A program made the translations under genes and the position numbers. Below, piece by piece: positions 47,144-58,460 of a stretch of DNA of 64,000 nucleotides. Every line of letters begins with the position of its first letter. Position 1 is the stretch's first letter. The notes under the pieces were generated by a model. That model ran no database searches and was not told where the DNA came from. It saw only the letters and a list, made by a program, of their open reading frames with translations. This stretch comes from Plicaturopsis crispa FD-325 SS-3 (taxonomy: Eukaryota; Basidiomycota; Agaricomycetes; Amylocorticiales; Amylocorticiaceae), in contig KN832558.1 of NCBI GenBank assembly GCA_000827205.1, forward strand, positions 717,231-781,230. Reading direction: 5' to 3'.

Positions 47144-49481
47144 ATGGTCCACATCCCCGCTGAACTCGACACGGAGCTGTGCGAGAAACTCGAGTACGCG
47201 CAGACTCTAACGAGTGGTCTAGACGCGCAGACGAGTGTCCTAGACGCGCAGGTCCAAGATCAAGTAGCGCACGGCGTGAACCCCGTCCTCGTCACCTCCG
47301 AGTGGGCCTACAAAGTGCGTCCATCCCACTTCTCAATACCATATGTACCGTACCTCAAAGGAGAAATGCTGATGAGTGTGACGCGCGCAGGAAACGAATC
47401 TGGTGCAGATCGACGACGAGGGCGTGCGTGCGGCAGCTGCGTATGTGCGTCCCCCCTTCCCTATACACTTCCTTCTCATTACTACCCCGCCCCCTTCCTC
47501 TTCCTCTGCACTCCGCATTCCGCCCTTTCTACCAACCTGTGGAGGCTGACGACGAAATGCACGCGATAGATCCACAAACGCATGCGCGCGACGAAGTACA
47601 CCCCGCGCACCTGGCACACACACCCTCTGCACCCGCCAGAGTCGTCCTTCGCGTACTCATCTGAGCCGTCCGTGTACGCGCCCGAGCCCACCGCGTCCCC
47701 TTTGCACTCTCCCTCCTCCTCCTCCTCCTCCTCCTCCTCTTCCACGCCCCCGCCCGGGCCGTCCACGCACCCCTTGCACCCTCTCGAACCATCGCACACC
47801 GTGTCGCCGGACCCGTCCTTGCACACCGGATGCCCAAACGACACACGCACAACGCTCGACTGGCTCTTCCTCGTCTCCGCGCTCAACTTCAGCTTCTGGT
47901 CCGCCCTCCCCGAGGACACGCGCTACGGGGTCGAGTGGTGGGCTGATGGCTGGGGCGTCGACTCGATTAACGGCGTCGAGTCGTGCGAAGAGGGGGGCGG
48001 GGAGGGTAACGGGAAAGGTGAAGGGAAGGGTAATAAGGGAGGGAAGACGAAGACGAAAGTATGGACAGGCTACTGGAGCCTCCTCGCCGCCATCAACCGA
48101 GGTGCGTTTGCCTTTGCCTTTCCCGTACCTTGTTGTAGTAGTAGGCGCGGAAAACTGACGTATAGAGTTTATAGCGCTCGAGGAAGGCATCCCAATAACC
48201 ACCCCCTCATTCTACGCCTCCCCCACCCGCTGCCCAGACGCGCTGCTCGCACACGTGTTCCGCGCGGCGCCGGGGTGCGTGGAGGGGATGCCGATGTGGA
48301 GGGAGAGGGTGGGGGTGATGAGGGCGGTTGGGGGTGTGCTGTGCAGCGTATGTTCCCCTTCTCTCATTTTTCACACCCTTCCCTCTAGCTGTTGTTGTTG
48401 TTCGTGGTGTTGGTGTTATTCCAAAAGCGCTAACCTATACGCCACCCAGACCTACGGCGGCTCCTTCCACAACTTCATCACCGCGTTCCAAAAACAGCGC
48501 GGAGGGCGGGGGACGGCGCTGGAGCTGGTGCACGCGGTGCGGGAGGCGTTTGAGGCGTTTCGGGATGAGGTTTGGTGGGCGGGGCGGAGAGGTGCGTTCT
48601 TTCCTCTATTCCTCCCTTCTATTCCGCGCGGTCGTACGGACATATGCTGACTATGGAGGAAACACACAGTATACCTATGGAAGCGCGCACAGATCCTCGT
48701 CGCAGAGACCTGGGCCGCCTTCTACCCTCCCCCCTCCCCTTCTAACCCTAAAGACCTTAAACCCAAGAACGCGCGACACCCGATATTCCCACAAACCGCG
48801 CAAATCGCCGCCCTAACCATGTTCGCGGACTACCGCGTCCCGCAGGTGTTGCACCATTTGAGGATATTGGTGTATCCGCGGGGGTTGGTGCGGGTGCTGA
48901 GGGCGGGGTCGTTGCACGAGCACGAGCATCACGGCGGCGAGATGGTTGGATCCGGGTCGGACGAGATGAGCGAGGAGGTGGTAAGCGAGAAGGTGAGCAA
49001 GGAGGGCGGGAAAGAGGGCAAGGAAATGAACGGGAAAGCGGGCGCGGTGGAAAGCAAGGAGGTGCGCGAGGAAGCGGGTATGCTCGCGCCAGGGTCACGC
49101 GAGGAATTGAGCATACGCTGCGCGAGCGTGGTCGCCGTCGAGCGCGTGCGTGTGGCCATTTGTGCGTTGCGTCGTGCGGAGCGAGCGGCTAGTAACAGGG
49201 CTAATGGCAGGGATTTTCATGGAGGGGGAGAGGAGGATGTGATCTTAGCAAATGGGACGGGTGGTGTAGCAAATGGGACGGGCGGGGTCGTAGCTGAGAA
49301 CGGGGCAGGACAGGAAAATGGGGAAGAAGGGGATGAGGACGAGGACGACGTGAGCAGCGTGCTCGTCGACTTCTACCTCTGGGACCTCGCGAAGCGCGTA
49401 GAGAGCGGGGAGGAGTGCGTGGAGGGGCTGGCGACGAACGAGGTGGTGCCTGCGCATCGGACGCGGAGTATTTGGTATTGA
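47144..49481 (+). CDS. Queuosine salvage protein (queuosine 5'-phosphate N-glycosylase, DUF2419 family)
   Basis: Frees queuine from queuosine 5'-phosphate so that it can be reused for tRNA modification. Exons 47144..47314, 47391..47444, 47570..48101, 48175..48347, 48450..48591 and 48670..49481 give 627 aa. Core family segments: TTLDWLFLVSALNFSFW, YGVEWW, YWSLLAAINRALEEGIPITTP, YGGSFHNFI, LWKRAQILVAETWAAF, and FADYRVPQVLHHLRIL; the end SVLVDFYLWDLAKR is also typical. Family members are usually near 340 residues; the excess comes from inserts: a Ser run with Pro/His-rich flanks (47650-47830), a Gly/Lys/Glu-rich stretch (47985-48060) and a Glu/Lys/Gly-rich stretch (48920-49350). Fungi do not make queuine, so this implies uptake from the surroundings. 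Confidence 0.9.
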
Positions 49482-49765
49482 GTGGTTCATAGAAGTTGGA
49501 GTGATAGAACATAGAATATACATGGCTTGCGTTGTAATTCCACAGAGTATCCGGGTGAAGGTACATGCGAAGATAATACATTTTCTGCCAGTCTGTATGT
49601 AATGTACAGAAGAGGGATGATGTGGGTAGACGACGCGTCCGTGGGTCCTTACAGTACTCTCTGTATATGATGTTTGGGTCAACAATTTGGCGTTTCGGTA
49701 TGTTGGAAGCACGTACCTCTCTATTTCTTACTTCCCCATCCACTAATAAGCGGCGAGTGGGGTGC

Positions 49766-50252
49766 TCACTGCGGGATCTGCTCGCCCTTTACAGTCTCCT
49801 GCCCATCCAGGATCTTCTCGCCGTGCTCTTTCAAATCGTGCTACACAATCGAGTCAATAAACAGCACTCTTCACCCAGAACGAATACACACCTTGCCAAG
49901 CAACTACATCCCCCAGCGTCAGCTTCCAAGGCAAGCACAAACGTGGACACAGCACTTACCGTCCCCCGTGTCACCTTCGCATACGCGACGACCTGCTCCT
50001 TGAACGGCAGCTTCCCCTCCTGCACCTCGGAGCCGTCGCCAGGCGAGGTCGATGCTAGTGCGAATTAGTCTATAAACACGTTCGGTGGTACGGTAGAGAC
50101 GCACCCTGCTGCGGCGCGGCGTGGACCTGGGTCGGTGGCGCGACCTCCTCGGGGTTGAGTGCGCCGCGGGGCTGGGCGGAGGTATCGTCGAGGACGGGTT
50201 CTGTGCGGTGTGCGTCTGAGCGGGCGGCTGTTTCTTGCGAGATGGGCGACAT
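49766..50252 (-). CDS. Small conserved fungal protein, function unknown
   Basis: Exons (minus): 50252..50105, 50054..49960, 49902..49891 and 49840..49766; 109 aa. The second half reads LPFKEQVVAYAKVTRGTLLGKHDLKEHGEKILDGQE, a pattern (FKEQV.GYAK.TRGTLLGK...EHGEKIL.G) I recall from many short uncharacterised fungal proteins. The middle of it is supplied by a 12-nt exon coding LLGK; the alternative acceptor upstream breaks the frame. The N-terminal half is hydrophilic and probably disordered. There is no signal peptide or membrane segment. Function unknown. Confidence 0.75.
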
Positions 50253-50820
50253 CGTGGTAGGAGGGCAAGAGGCGGGACTTGCGATTGCACTGAGGAAACT
50301 GCAATGACATCACCGATGCGAAGTGATGTCACTCAGACTGGCACAGCTGAGCCGAGGAAACCGTCAAGTCGACAACTGCTCATTCAGCTCGGTGTCATCG
50401 CGTCGACGCAGTTCTTGTCCGAATCGTCTTCAAGTTGTCGCCATGTCACTACCTGGTATCGGTAAACTCTGCCCGACACGTCTCATGGACTAGGAAAGAC
50501 TACCCTTCAAGCTCCAAGCTCAAGCATGTATGCGTTGACCGAAAACACAAAACTCATGCAACGTTCGGAGTCACGCTCCGATGTCGTGCTGGCACTAAAC
50601 AAATGAACTCCTCGCCAAACCCTGGTCCTCAAGATGCCTCTCTAGTTCTGCCGGCTTAGTCGAATGCGCTGAACGGCGTCAGGTGCGTTCCTAGTATCTT
50701 GAGTGCTATGTGCTATACTGACGCTCGCCGTTGACACTGCTAGAAATGTGACCGACAGCAGCCGTGTGGACTCTATGCGCCCGAAACGTCGCGCATCTCT
50801 GCCGCTGGGAGTCTGTCCCC
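50253..50820. other. Intergenic
   Basis: 568 bases upstream of the doubtful gene at 50821. No gene recognised. Confidence 0.35.
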
Positions 50821-51351
50821 ATGGCTTACCCGACGCCCGCACGTCCACCCAGAGTCGCAGAGCAAACTGCGCTCGACACGATCCGCGCGCAGACCGAGCG
50901 TGTTGCCGAACTCGAAGACCGCCTCGCAACAGAACGCGCTCGAAACACCCCGGAATCCTTCGTCGAGTCATCGTTTCCTGCTCGCGCGTCTCCTCGTGCT
51001 TTCTCTGGACACGACCCTGGAGGCGCAGATGATGGCAGCCCGTCAGAACGACTTCAGTCCGAGATCGCGTCTGCGCTGGCCCAATTCACCTTGTCGGAGT
51101 ACGACGGCGAATACATCATCATGGGCCGAAGTACCATTATCAGCACGATGGGGAAAGTACGTACGCCCCCTGCTCTCTCTTCAAGTCGTCTCTAACATCT
51201 ACCTCGCCCGCAGCTCAACGACACTGCACCTCCTCCACCAACGGCACCATCTCACCATATACCGCAAATCGCGGCAGACCTTCCTGGCGAACCTGCCCGA
51301 TGCGGCTCTTCTTCTCGCACTGCGCAGACCAACTGGTCTCGCACTGCGTAG
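50821..51351 (+). CDS. Hypothetical coiled-coil protein, possibly truncated
   Basis: Two exons, 50821..51156 and 51214..51351, joined by a canonical 57-nt intron, give 157 aa. I do not recognise the family. Residues about 15-45 form a charged helix (TALDTIRAQTERVAELEDRLATERA), and DGEYIIMGRSTIISTMGK follows, which looks structured. The end lies in a local duplication: ACTGCGCAGACC in the first copy is ACTGCGTAGACC in the second, and that C-to-T difference makes the stop. Without it the frame would go on into Pro/Trp-rich duplicated DNA. It may be a small real gene, or a fragment at the edge of the repeat-rich zone. Confidence rests on the intron and codon-like composition only. Confidence 0.4.
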
Positions 51352-51415
51352 ACCAACTGGCGCTTCGGCATCCCCGAGTGGTGGCTCGGCACCCCCGAGT
51401 GGTGGCTCTACACCG
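51320..51415. repeat. Two short local duplications
   Basis: A 24-nt unit containing GCACTGCGYAGACCAACTGG occurs twice in a row, followed by two copies of a 21-nt unit containing CCCCGAGTGGTGGCTC. Direct reading of the sequence. Confidence 0.7.
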
Positions 51416-51725
51416 CCTGCACCTCGTACCTCGCACATCCACTCCTCCCCCCATCCCACCCACCACGACCGTGAACATCAACTCCTCTCCGCCGTCACCC
51501 CACGCCACGAAGGCATTCTACTTCGCGCAGGCGGCGATTTACTACGCGCAGGCGGCGTTCTACTACGCGCAGGCGGAGGCGGAGGCATACAGCGTGCGAA
51601 GACGGAGGGCACGGTGCTGTCGTGCCTCGCGACGCCGTCCGTTACTGGTGTGCCTCGCGACGCCGTTACTGGCGATGTACTACGCGGACTGCAGCAAGAA
51701 GACCGCCGCGTGGAGGGTGCTGGGC

Positions 51726-52099
51726 AACGCGCAGGCGGTGGGAGTGCATTCGCGCAGGCGGTTGACATCCGCAACGCGCAGGCGGTCGGCTTGCACTCGC
51801 GCAGGCTGTCAGCGGACACTCGCGCAGGCGGTCGACTTGCACTCGGGCAGGTGGTCGGCGGGCACTCGGGCAGGCGGCGGGCATGCACTCGCGCATGCGG
51901 TGGGCGGGCGCTCGCGCATGCGGTGGGCGTGCAGTCGCGCAGGCGGTCGGCTTGTATTCGCGCAGGCTGTCGGCATGCACTCGCGCAGGTGGTGGGCGTG
52001 CATTCGCGTAGGCGGTCAGCTTGTATTCGCGCATGCGGTCGGCGGGCACTCGGGCAGGCGGTGGGCGTGCACTCGCGCAGGCGGTTGGCGGTTGGCATG
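51726..52099. repeat. GC-rich 23-bp minisatellite, 16 units
   Basis: The motif GCAKGCGGT recurs at 51731, 51754, 51778, then every 23 bases from 51801 to 52077. Units read roughly CTCGCGCAGGCGGTSGGCNTGCA with a few substitutions. One spacing is 24. A period of 23 is not a multiple of three, so the array is not a protein repeat, although it makes long spurious frames on both strands. Related GCGCAGGCGG motifs also occur just upstream (51520-51580). Confidence 0.9.
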
Positions 52100-54099
52100 C
52101 ACTGCGACGCGCAGCATACGTACGAGGGGTGGCGGATGTCCGCCGAGGAGAAGCTACTGCGGGCGAGGGGGGTGGCGGACGGCGGGCGCTTGTCCTCATG
52201 GATCGGTGCGTGCCCGCCCTACTTGTGCGAGTGGCACCCGCCCTACTTGTGGGAGCGGGCGTTGGGCAGAACTACCCGACCGGTTTCTCGGCATTGTCGT
52301 GTCTGGTTTCGCGGATGTGGCCGAGTACTTGGTGAACGATGGGTAGAATCGGTGCCTCGCTCATGCCCATCTCGCAGCACGCGTCTGATCCGCTTCACCC
52401 TGCAGCTCCATGCCATAACGCCATAACACATTCTCCTGCTCTCATCGCCATGCGCGTACTCCCCCGCATTATATCCCAACTCCCTCGATGACCGTACGCG
52501 CCGGCCCTTCCATATCGCGCTTCCACCGAACGCTGTCATCGACCAAACGCTGTCCTCCCACCAAACGCTGTGCTCCCAACAAACACCGTCCTCCCAGCGA
52601 ACACAACGTGGGTACCGCACTCGGAATCAACTTACCCGCTCCCCTTCTCGTTTCTCCTCGTCGATCCCGGACAGTTCTCGCTCGAAGCGATCGGCTGTCA
52701 GTCCCGCTCAAAGCTATCGGTTGTCTGTGTCGGCGTGTGCACCCAGCCACCGCCGCGCGATGCGAACACTACATACCCGCGGTGCGAACACTACCGACTG
52801 CACCCGGGTCGCATTTCGCATTGAAGACGCGTGGGACTCGTGCCGCCGCCGAGGGAGCGTCGACACACGACCTTCCAAAGTACCGCTACAAAGGTTCCAA
52901 GCAGTGGTGGGATGGCTTGCTCATCTTCGGTTGTGGCTACCAACAATGCGTTAAGTAGTTCAGACTCGTCAAGTAGTTCTGTCATGGCGAGCTCCAGCTC
53001 ATTCTCGTCTATGGGACCTGGCTCATCGGTTACCACGATTATGCCCACCAGAGCACTTCGACAAGCTCTATGTCTTTGGTCTTAGCTAGCTCCTCCGCAG
53101 CGAGCACCTCCAGCGACGCGTCGCGCAGCTCAATCATGGCGAGCTCCAGCTCATTCTCGTTTATGGGACCTAGCTCGTCGGCTGCCATGATCACGCCGAT
53201 AACCAAGTTCTAAATCACTTCGACGAAGGCGTCGGGCAGCTCTGCAATGTTCAGCTCATCTTCGATCGTGCCTAGCTCCTCTGCAGCAATCACCTCCGCG
53301 AATGCTACGAGCTCGTCAGTTGTGCATCGTGTCACACCCTGTATGGTGCTCCTGCGCTCGCCACGATTCACATGCGCTCGCCGCGATCCACACTAGCGCC
53401 CTCCTTCATCCACTGTGTCCGCTCTCGGTTCGGTTCCACGCGGTATACGGTCTGCGGTATACGGTCTGCGGTATACGGTCTGCGGTGCTAGTAATACTGG
53501 ATGGTCGTCGCATGCACTATCCGCGGCCGGAGGTCTGCCAGTCATCTGCGCTGGAGGCTGCCAGGCAGCCGCGCTGGAGGTCTGCAAGTACTATTCTCGC
53601 CGTCGTCACCATGATCGCTATCCCAGAAACGCTCAACTCGTCGACCCCGATATTCAAGTCGGCTCCGTCTCGACGACGACGAAAGTCGGCCACATCTCGA
53701 TGACGACGAAAGACACCTTCCGCCACGTCGTACATCTGTCTGTCCATATTACATCACTATTTGCGATATGTTGTTTACCCCGATGTTTAGGTATCGCTTC
53801 ATCTTCGTCGGCATATACACAACGTTTGCTGTGCCTGTCATGCACATCGATCAGAGGCATGCATGTAACGCTTGTCCCGGACCTTAGCTAAGGAGAACAT
53901 CTCCTGCCCCGTCTGTTTGCGACTGCAGTACATATGGACCGGCGATGTATATAATTTTAGCTCTGTGGCTGTGAACGAACACGAGGACGTCGCACGGCAG
54001 CTACGGGCGCTTCCCTCCTTGACACGAACCACCATCGTCTCACTCGCAATCTCGCTCATCGTCTCTCATCCAGATCGTCAATCGAAACAAAAACCCAAT
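52100..54099. other. Repeat-rich region without convincing genes
   Basis: 2 kb with short degenerate tandem repeats: about five copies of an 18-nt CAAACGCTGT-type unit near 52524-52610, a roughly 65-nt segment around 52982-53050 repeated at 53134-53202, and a 14-bp array at 53441. Open frames here match nothing known and lack splice-consistent structure. A TATATAAT element near 53946 may belong to the promoter of the NACHT-WD40 gene. Confidence 0.55.
53441..53488. repeat. 14-bp tandem repeat, about 3.4 copies
   Basis: CGGTATACGGTCTG is repeated exactly at 53441, 53455 and 53469, with a partial fourth copy. The unit contains the palindrome GTATAC. Confidence 0.85.
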
Positions 54100-56809
54100 A
54101 TGCCCAACGAACCTACACAAAACCCCAAGCCCAACCTCTTCAAACGTTTTCGCAACCGCTTGAAGTCGAAGATGGGCCGGCGTAGCCCGTCGAGCGCCGA
54201 CAATCCAACGACTGCCAGCGTGTCAACCTCTGTCCCGTCTGCACCCTCCTTTGCATCCACGGATGTGCACGCAACCCAGTCGAACGCGGCCGCTGCTAGC
54301 GCTTCTGAGCAGGTAGCTGCTGCTCCAGGTGGTCTACCTGCTGGCACAGAGGATCCAGGCCCGCTCGAGGCCGTGCCCCAGTTGATCAGCACCCCGCCTC
54401 CGGCGTTGGTTACGGATACATCTGCGATTGCAGTATTGCCAAGTCTTCCCACCTCCGTAACTCCTGCTGCCGGCACTTCTACACCTGCTCCGAGTGTGCT
54501 GCCCGCTGGCACGGGGGGGTCGGACTCGCGTGGGAACGCGATTACTGCAATGGCGCCGCATGCGACTGCAGCATCTCCGGTTGCAGGTGACCCCCCGCCC
54601 GCTGTCGGTATCCCGGTGCATGTCACTTCAGAGCCGAAGCGACTTATCTCGAAGCAAATCGCCGAGAACACCGTCTTCCAAAGTGCCAAAACTGCCATAT
54701 CACTTCTGAAAGGTGTCCTGGACGATGTGCATGTGCCGGCTGTGAAGAGTGTCATTAGTGGGGTCGACTCAATCATCCAAATACTCCAAGTGTGTCTGTC
54801 TTTCTTCAACCACTTCATTATCTAACTTGTATTCTAGAAAGCTGATCAGAATTCCGAAGATTTTGAAGTCTTTGAGGTTGTGACATCTGAACTTGCTAAG
54901 GTGCTTGATGAATGCAAGGAAAGCCTTCCTGAGCCCCTGGGCTCTCAAATGGATGTGTTGGCCAAGTAAGTCCTTTGCCTATCTAGCTCGGACCATTATT
55001 GATGAATTGGCATAAGGCAAGTCAAAACTGCTCAAGAAGCACTGCAAACAAAACTGGCCAGAGGCCGTTTCCTGCGGGTTGTCTCAGGATCTGATGATGC
55101 TATTGAAATCATCCAGATGTTTCGTAACATTGCAGCTAAAATTCAAACATTTTCGGTGCGCCAGAGTCACAAAGTGACCACCTGTAATTTGTTATACTTA
55201 CACAAGAACTTGCTAGATTGCCTGCAATCTTCAAATAGTCAAAGTAAGTGCATGACATCATACAACCTCACATGCTAACTCTGTTTTAGCAAATTGGCTG
55301 GTTAAACTCAAATGGTAGGTGCTATATAATGTTTCTATGATGTATGCTCATCACGCCCATCAATCAATATAGCCATACTAGATAAGCTTCCCAGGGTTGA
55401 AGCTGCTAGCTTCCAGTCTGGGAATCGTTCTGAGTGCCTTCCTGGTACACGCAAAGAGTTACTTGCAGATATTGTTTCCTGGGCAACCTGCCATGATAAC
55501 CAAAAAATTTATTGGCTCACTGGTGTGGCTGGTATAGGCAAAACCACTATTGCCCAAAGTGCTGCACAGATGTTCCATGACAGAGGAATACTAGGTGCTA
55601 GCTTCTTCTGTGGACATGGTCATCAAGGGAGAAATGATGTCAATTGTATTTTTCCTACTATTGCATATAGCCTTGCAAAGGCACATCCAGCCTTTGCAGC
55701 TGGGATCATAAAGGCATTAGACAAAGAACCTGATGTGGGACACCACTCAATACTCCAGCAATATACTCAGTTGATTGCTGCACCTTCTGAACAATTGAAG
55801 AGACAGGAATTTATTGTTGTCATTGATGCCCTTGATGAATGTGAAGATAAGGTCATGACTATAAAGGCAATAAGAGCCTTGTACAATAGCATTCCTGCTT
55901 CTTTACGTTTTTTAGTGACTAGCCGTCCAGAGCAGCACATGAGCTTGGATAAAGACGTAACTAGAGTGTTATCTCTTCATGACATTGAAGAAAGCATTCT
56001 CAATAGAGATATTCAACATTATCTTATTACTGCATTGAGAAAATTGCCCTCTGATAGTATATACTCTGATACAATACAATTTCCACCCAACTGGCCTTCA
56101 GAAGCAGCAGTGGACACATTGACCAGAAGAGCTGGAAAGCTCTTTATCTATGCTTCCATGATGTATGAGTATATTGCAGCACATGATGAAAATCCACAGA
56201 GACGTCTTCATGATCTACTCAATTTTACAAACAATGATATATTGGATCAATCCATTGATTCCTTATATACCCACATTTTGTCACTTGTCTTTGACAGGAC
56301 AAAAGTAGCATCTGCAGAAGCAAATAATATCTACATCATTCTCAATACTGTTTTACTAGTGTATGATCCACAAACCATTCAATGCCTTTCAGATCTGCTT
56401 AACATTCGACTAGAAGATGTTGCTATATATCTAAAAAAGATAAACTCTATAGTACACACATCTCAACATTCGCAAAATGTGACTATATTCCATGCCTCTT
56501 TTTTGGATTATATGATCAGCCAAGAGAGATCAGGGTTTTTTTTCATAAATGTTGAAAGACACCACCAGTGTATGGTGCTGAAAAGTTTATCTTATATGAA
56601 CAAACATCTAAAAGAGAATATCTGTGAGCTTGAGGGGCGGCCATTCCTTTCTGAATTACAGATAGTACCAGAAATACCAGATGCTTTGAAGTATTCTTGC
56701 ATTTACTGGACAAAGCATCTTGTTAATATTGGTCATACGCTATCTGAAGAGATATCAAAAGCTATTGAAAACTTTGCTGAAAAGCACATCTTACATTGGA
56801 TTGAATGTC

Positions 56810-56812
56810 TTA
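56810..56812. other. Left copy of TTA target-site duplication
   Basis: TTA directly precedes the left terminal inverted repeat and matches TTA after the right end; 3-bp TWA duplications are typical of PIF/Harbinger elements. Confidence 0.92.
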
Positions 56813-56837
56813 GGGCCTGTACGGCTGCTCAGTCAAG
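56813..56837 (+). repeat. Left terminal inverted repeat
   Basis: 25 bases identical to the reverse complement of the right end. Confidence 0.95.
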
Positions 56838-57012
56838 TCAAGTTTGATCCAGTCAAGTTTTGATCTAGTCAGGAACCGGTCAGGCAAACTAGCGGCAGTC
56901 GCGCGCTCGAGTTAGGTCACATAGAGTAACAGTTGTCACAATCACAGTAACGCCACAGCCGGATTGCCCTCGACGTCAAAGCTGGCTGCAGAAGTGCACC
57001 GTACACAGCATA

Positions 57013-58372
57013 ATGGTAGCCCATGATCCACCCAAACTGAAGGCCTTGAAAGCTGCAAGGGACACTCGCACCCACCTGCAGCTTGAGAAGAAAGCCACTG
57101 TTCTCATCTCTGCTCTTTCTGGTGTCACAGCTGTGCTTGCTCTACTCGGGCAACTTTTTCGGCGTCGCATGCATACATCAATGCTGACAGGTCTTATGTG
57201 GATGGTAGAGCTGGCAGCTGGCCATCCGGACCGCTTTTATACCGCTATGGGCATGCAGAAGCACGTCTTCCGTGCACTCTTATCCGAACTTTCGACCTCG
57301 AGCGGCTTGCACGATACAAAACATGTCACCGCCATTGAGCAGCTCGGTATCTTCCTCTACACCGCTGTTACAGGGCTCACAAACCGCCATGTGAAGGAAC
57401 GCTTCCAGCGTAGCGGGGATACTATCTCGAAGTACAATCCCTAGTTCTAATCACTGTAACTTCATGCTGATCCTACTTTTACTAGATGCTTTCATCGTGT
57501 TTTGAATATGCTTGTCTCAGCACCATTCTATCCGAAGTATGTTCATCTACCCGAAGATGTGACACCTCCCGAAATCCTGCAGAATTCGAAGCTATATCCA
57601 TTCCTGAAAGACTGTCGAGGTGCCCTCGATGGATCACACTTTGCGGCCTGGGTAGCGAATGAGATGCTGGCTCGCTGTCGGGATCGGAAGGCCCACATAT
57701 CCCAGAATGTGCTGGCTGCATGTGGATTTGACATGAAGTACCAGTATATTCTGAGTGGCTGGGAGGGAAGCGCAGCGGACGGAAGGATATGGGACGATGC
57801 GCGCGATCATGACTTCACGATTCCACCCGGACGATACTATCTTGGCGATGCGGGATTCCCTACATGCTCCGCACTCCTCGTTCCATATAGGGGAGTGAGA
57901 TATCATCTACGGGAATGGGACCAAGGGCACCAGCAGCACGTTCTATATCATATTTTATCATTTTATCCCTACTGACATTGCCTCTAGACCAAAAAACGCG
58001 CAGGAATTATTCAATCTACGCCATGCCCAAGCGCGCAATGTTATCGAGCGCATTTTCGGTTCCACAAAGCGCAAGTTCAAGCTTATCGTGCTTGCCCCCG
58101 AGTACGATTATGAAACTCAGGCAAAACTCATCCCAGCAATCGGTGGCCTTCATAACTTCATTCGGGTGCATGACCCATCCGACGACCCCATTGCCGATGT
58201 CGGGATGCCTAATGCCAATCCGGGACCACAACGACGAGGCGCACTCAATCCCGAGGAGCTTGGGGCAGATGTTACGGCAGCGGAGAGAGATGCGGCAAAT
58301 GCGCGGAGAGATGAGATTGCATTGGCAATGTGGGAGCAGTATCAGGACATTTTAGAAAATCGAAACGGTTAA
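57013..58372 (+). CDS. PIF/Harbinger DDE transposase (HARBI1-like)
   Basis: Catalyses excision and insertion of the element. Exon 1 57013..57431, exon 2 from 57486 to about 57950, exon 3 about 57988..58372. DDE_Tnp_4 features: first Asp in GALDGSHF, second in YLGDAGFP, Glu in RNVIERIFGSTKRKF. Upstream is a helical DNA-binding-like part with FLYTAVTGLTNRHVKERFQRS. The first splice (57432-57485) is canonical and in phase. The second junction is a problem: the only GT donor after GHQQH (57940) is phase 0, while the acceptor before PKNAQELFNLRHA needs phase 2. It therefore needs a GC donor or there is a one-base frameshift. The C-terminus is acidic and Ala-rich. Activity is uncertain. Confidence 0.85.
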
Positions 58373-58460
58373 AAATTATATAGCTTTGGCCATAATGAAG
58401 GGAGACGATGAACGAAAGACAGGTGTATCTTTGAGAAATGAATAATAAAGAAAAATAAGT

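Noticed and set aside
51478-52098. Minus-strand 206-codon frame with repeated ADRLREC-type peptide
   Set aside because: Produced by the 23-bp minisatellite. The unit is not a multiple of three and all frames look equally repetitive, so there is no sign of coding.
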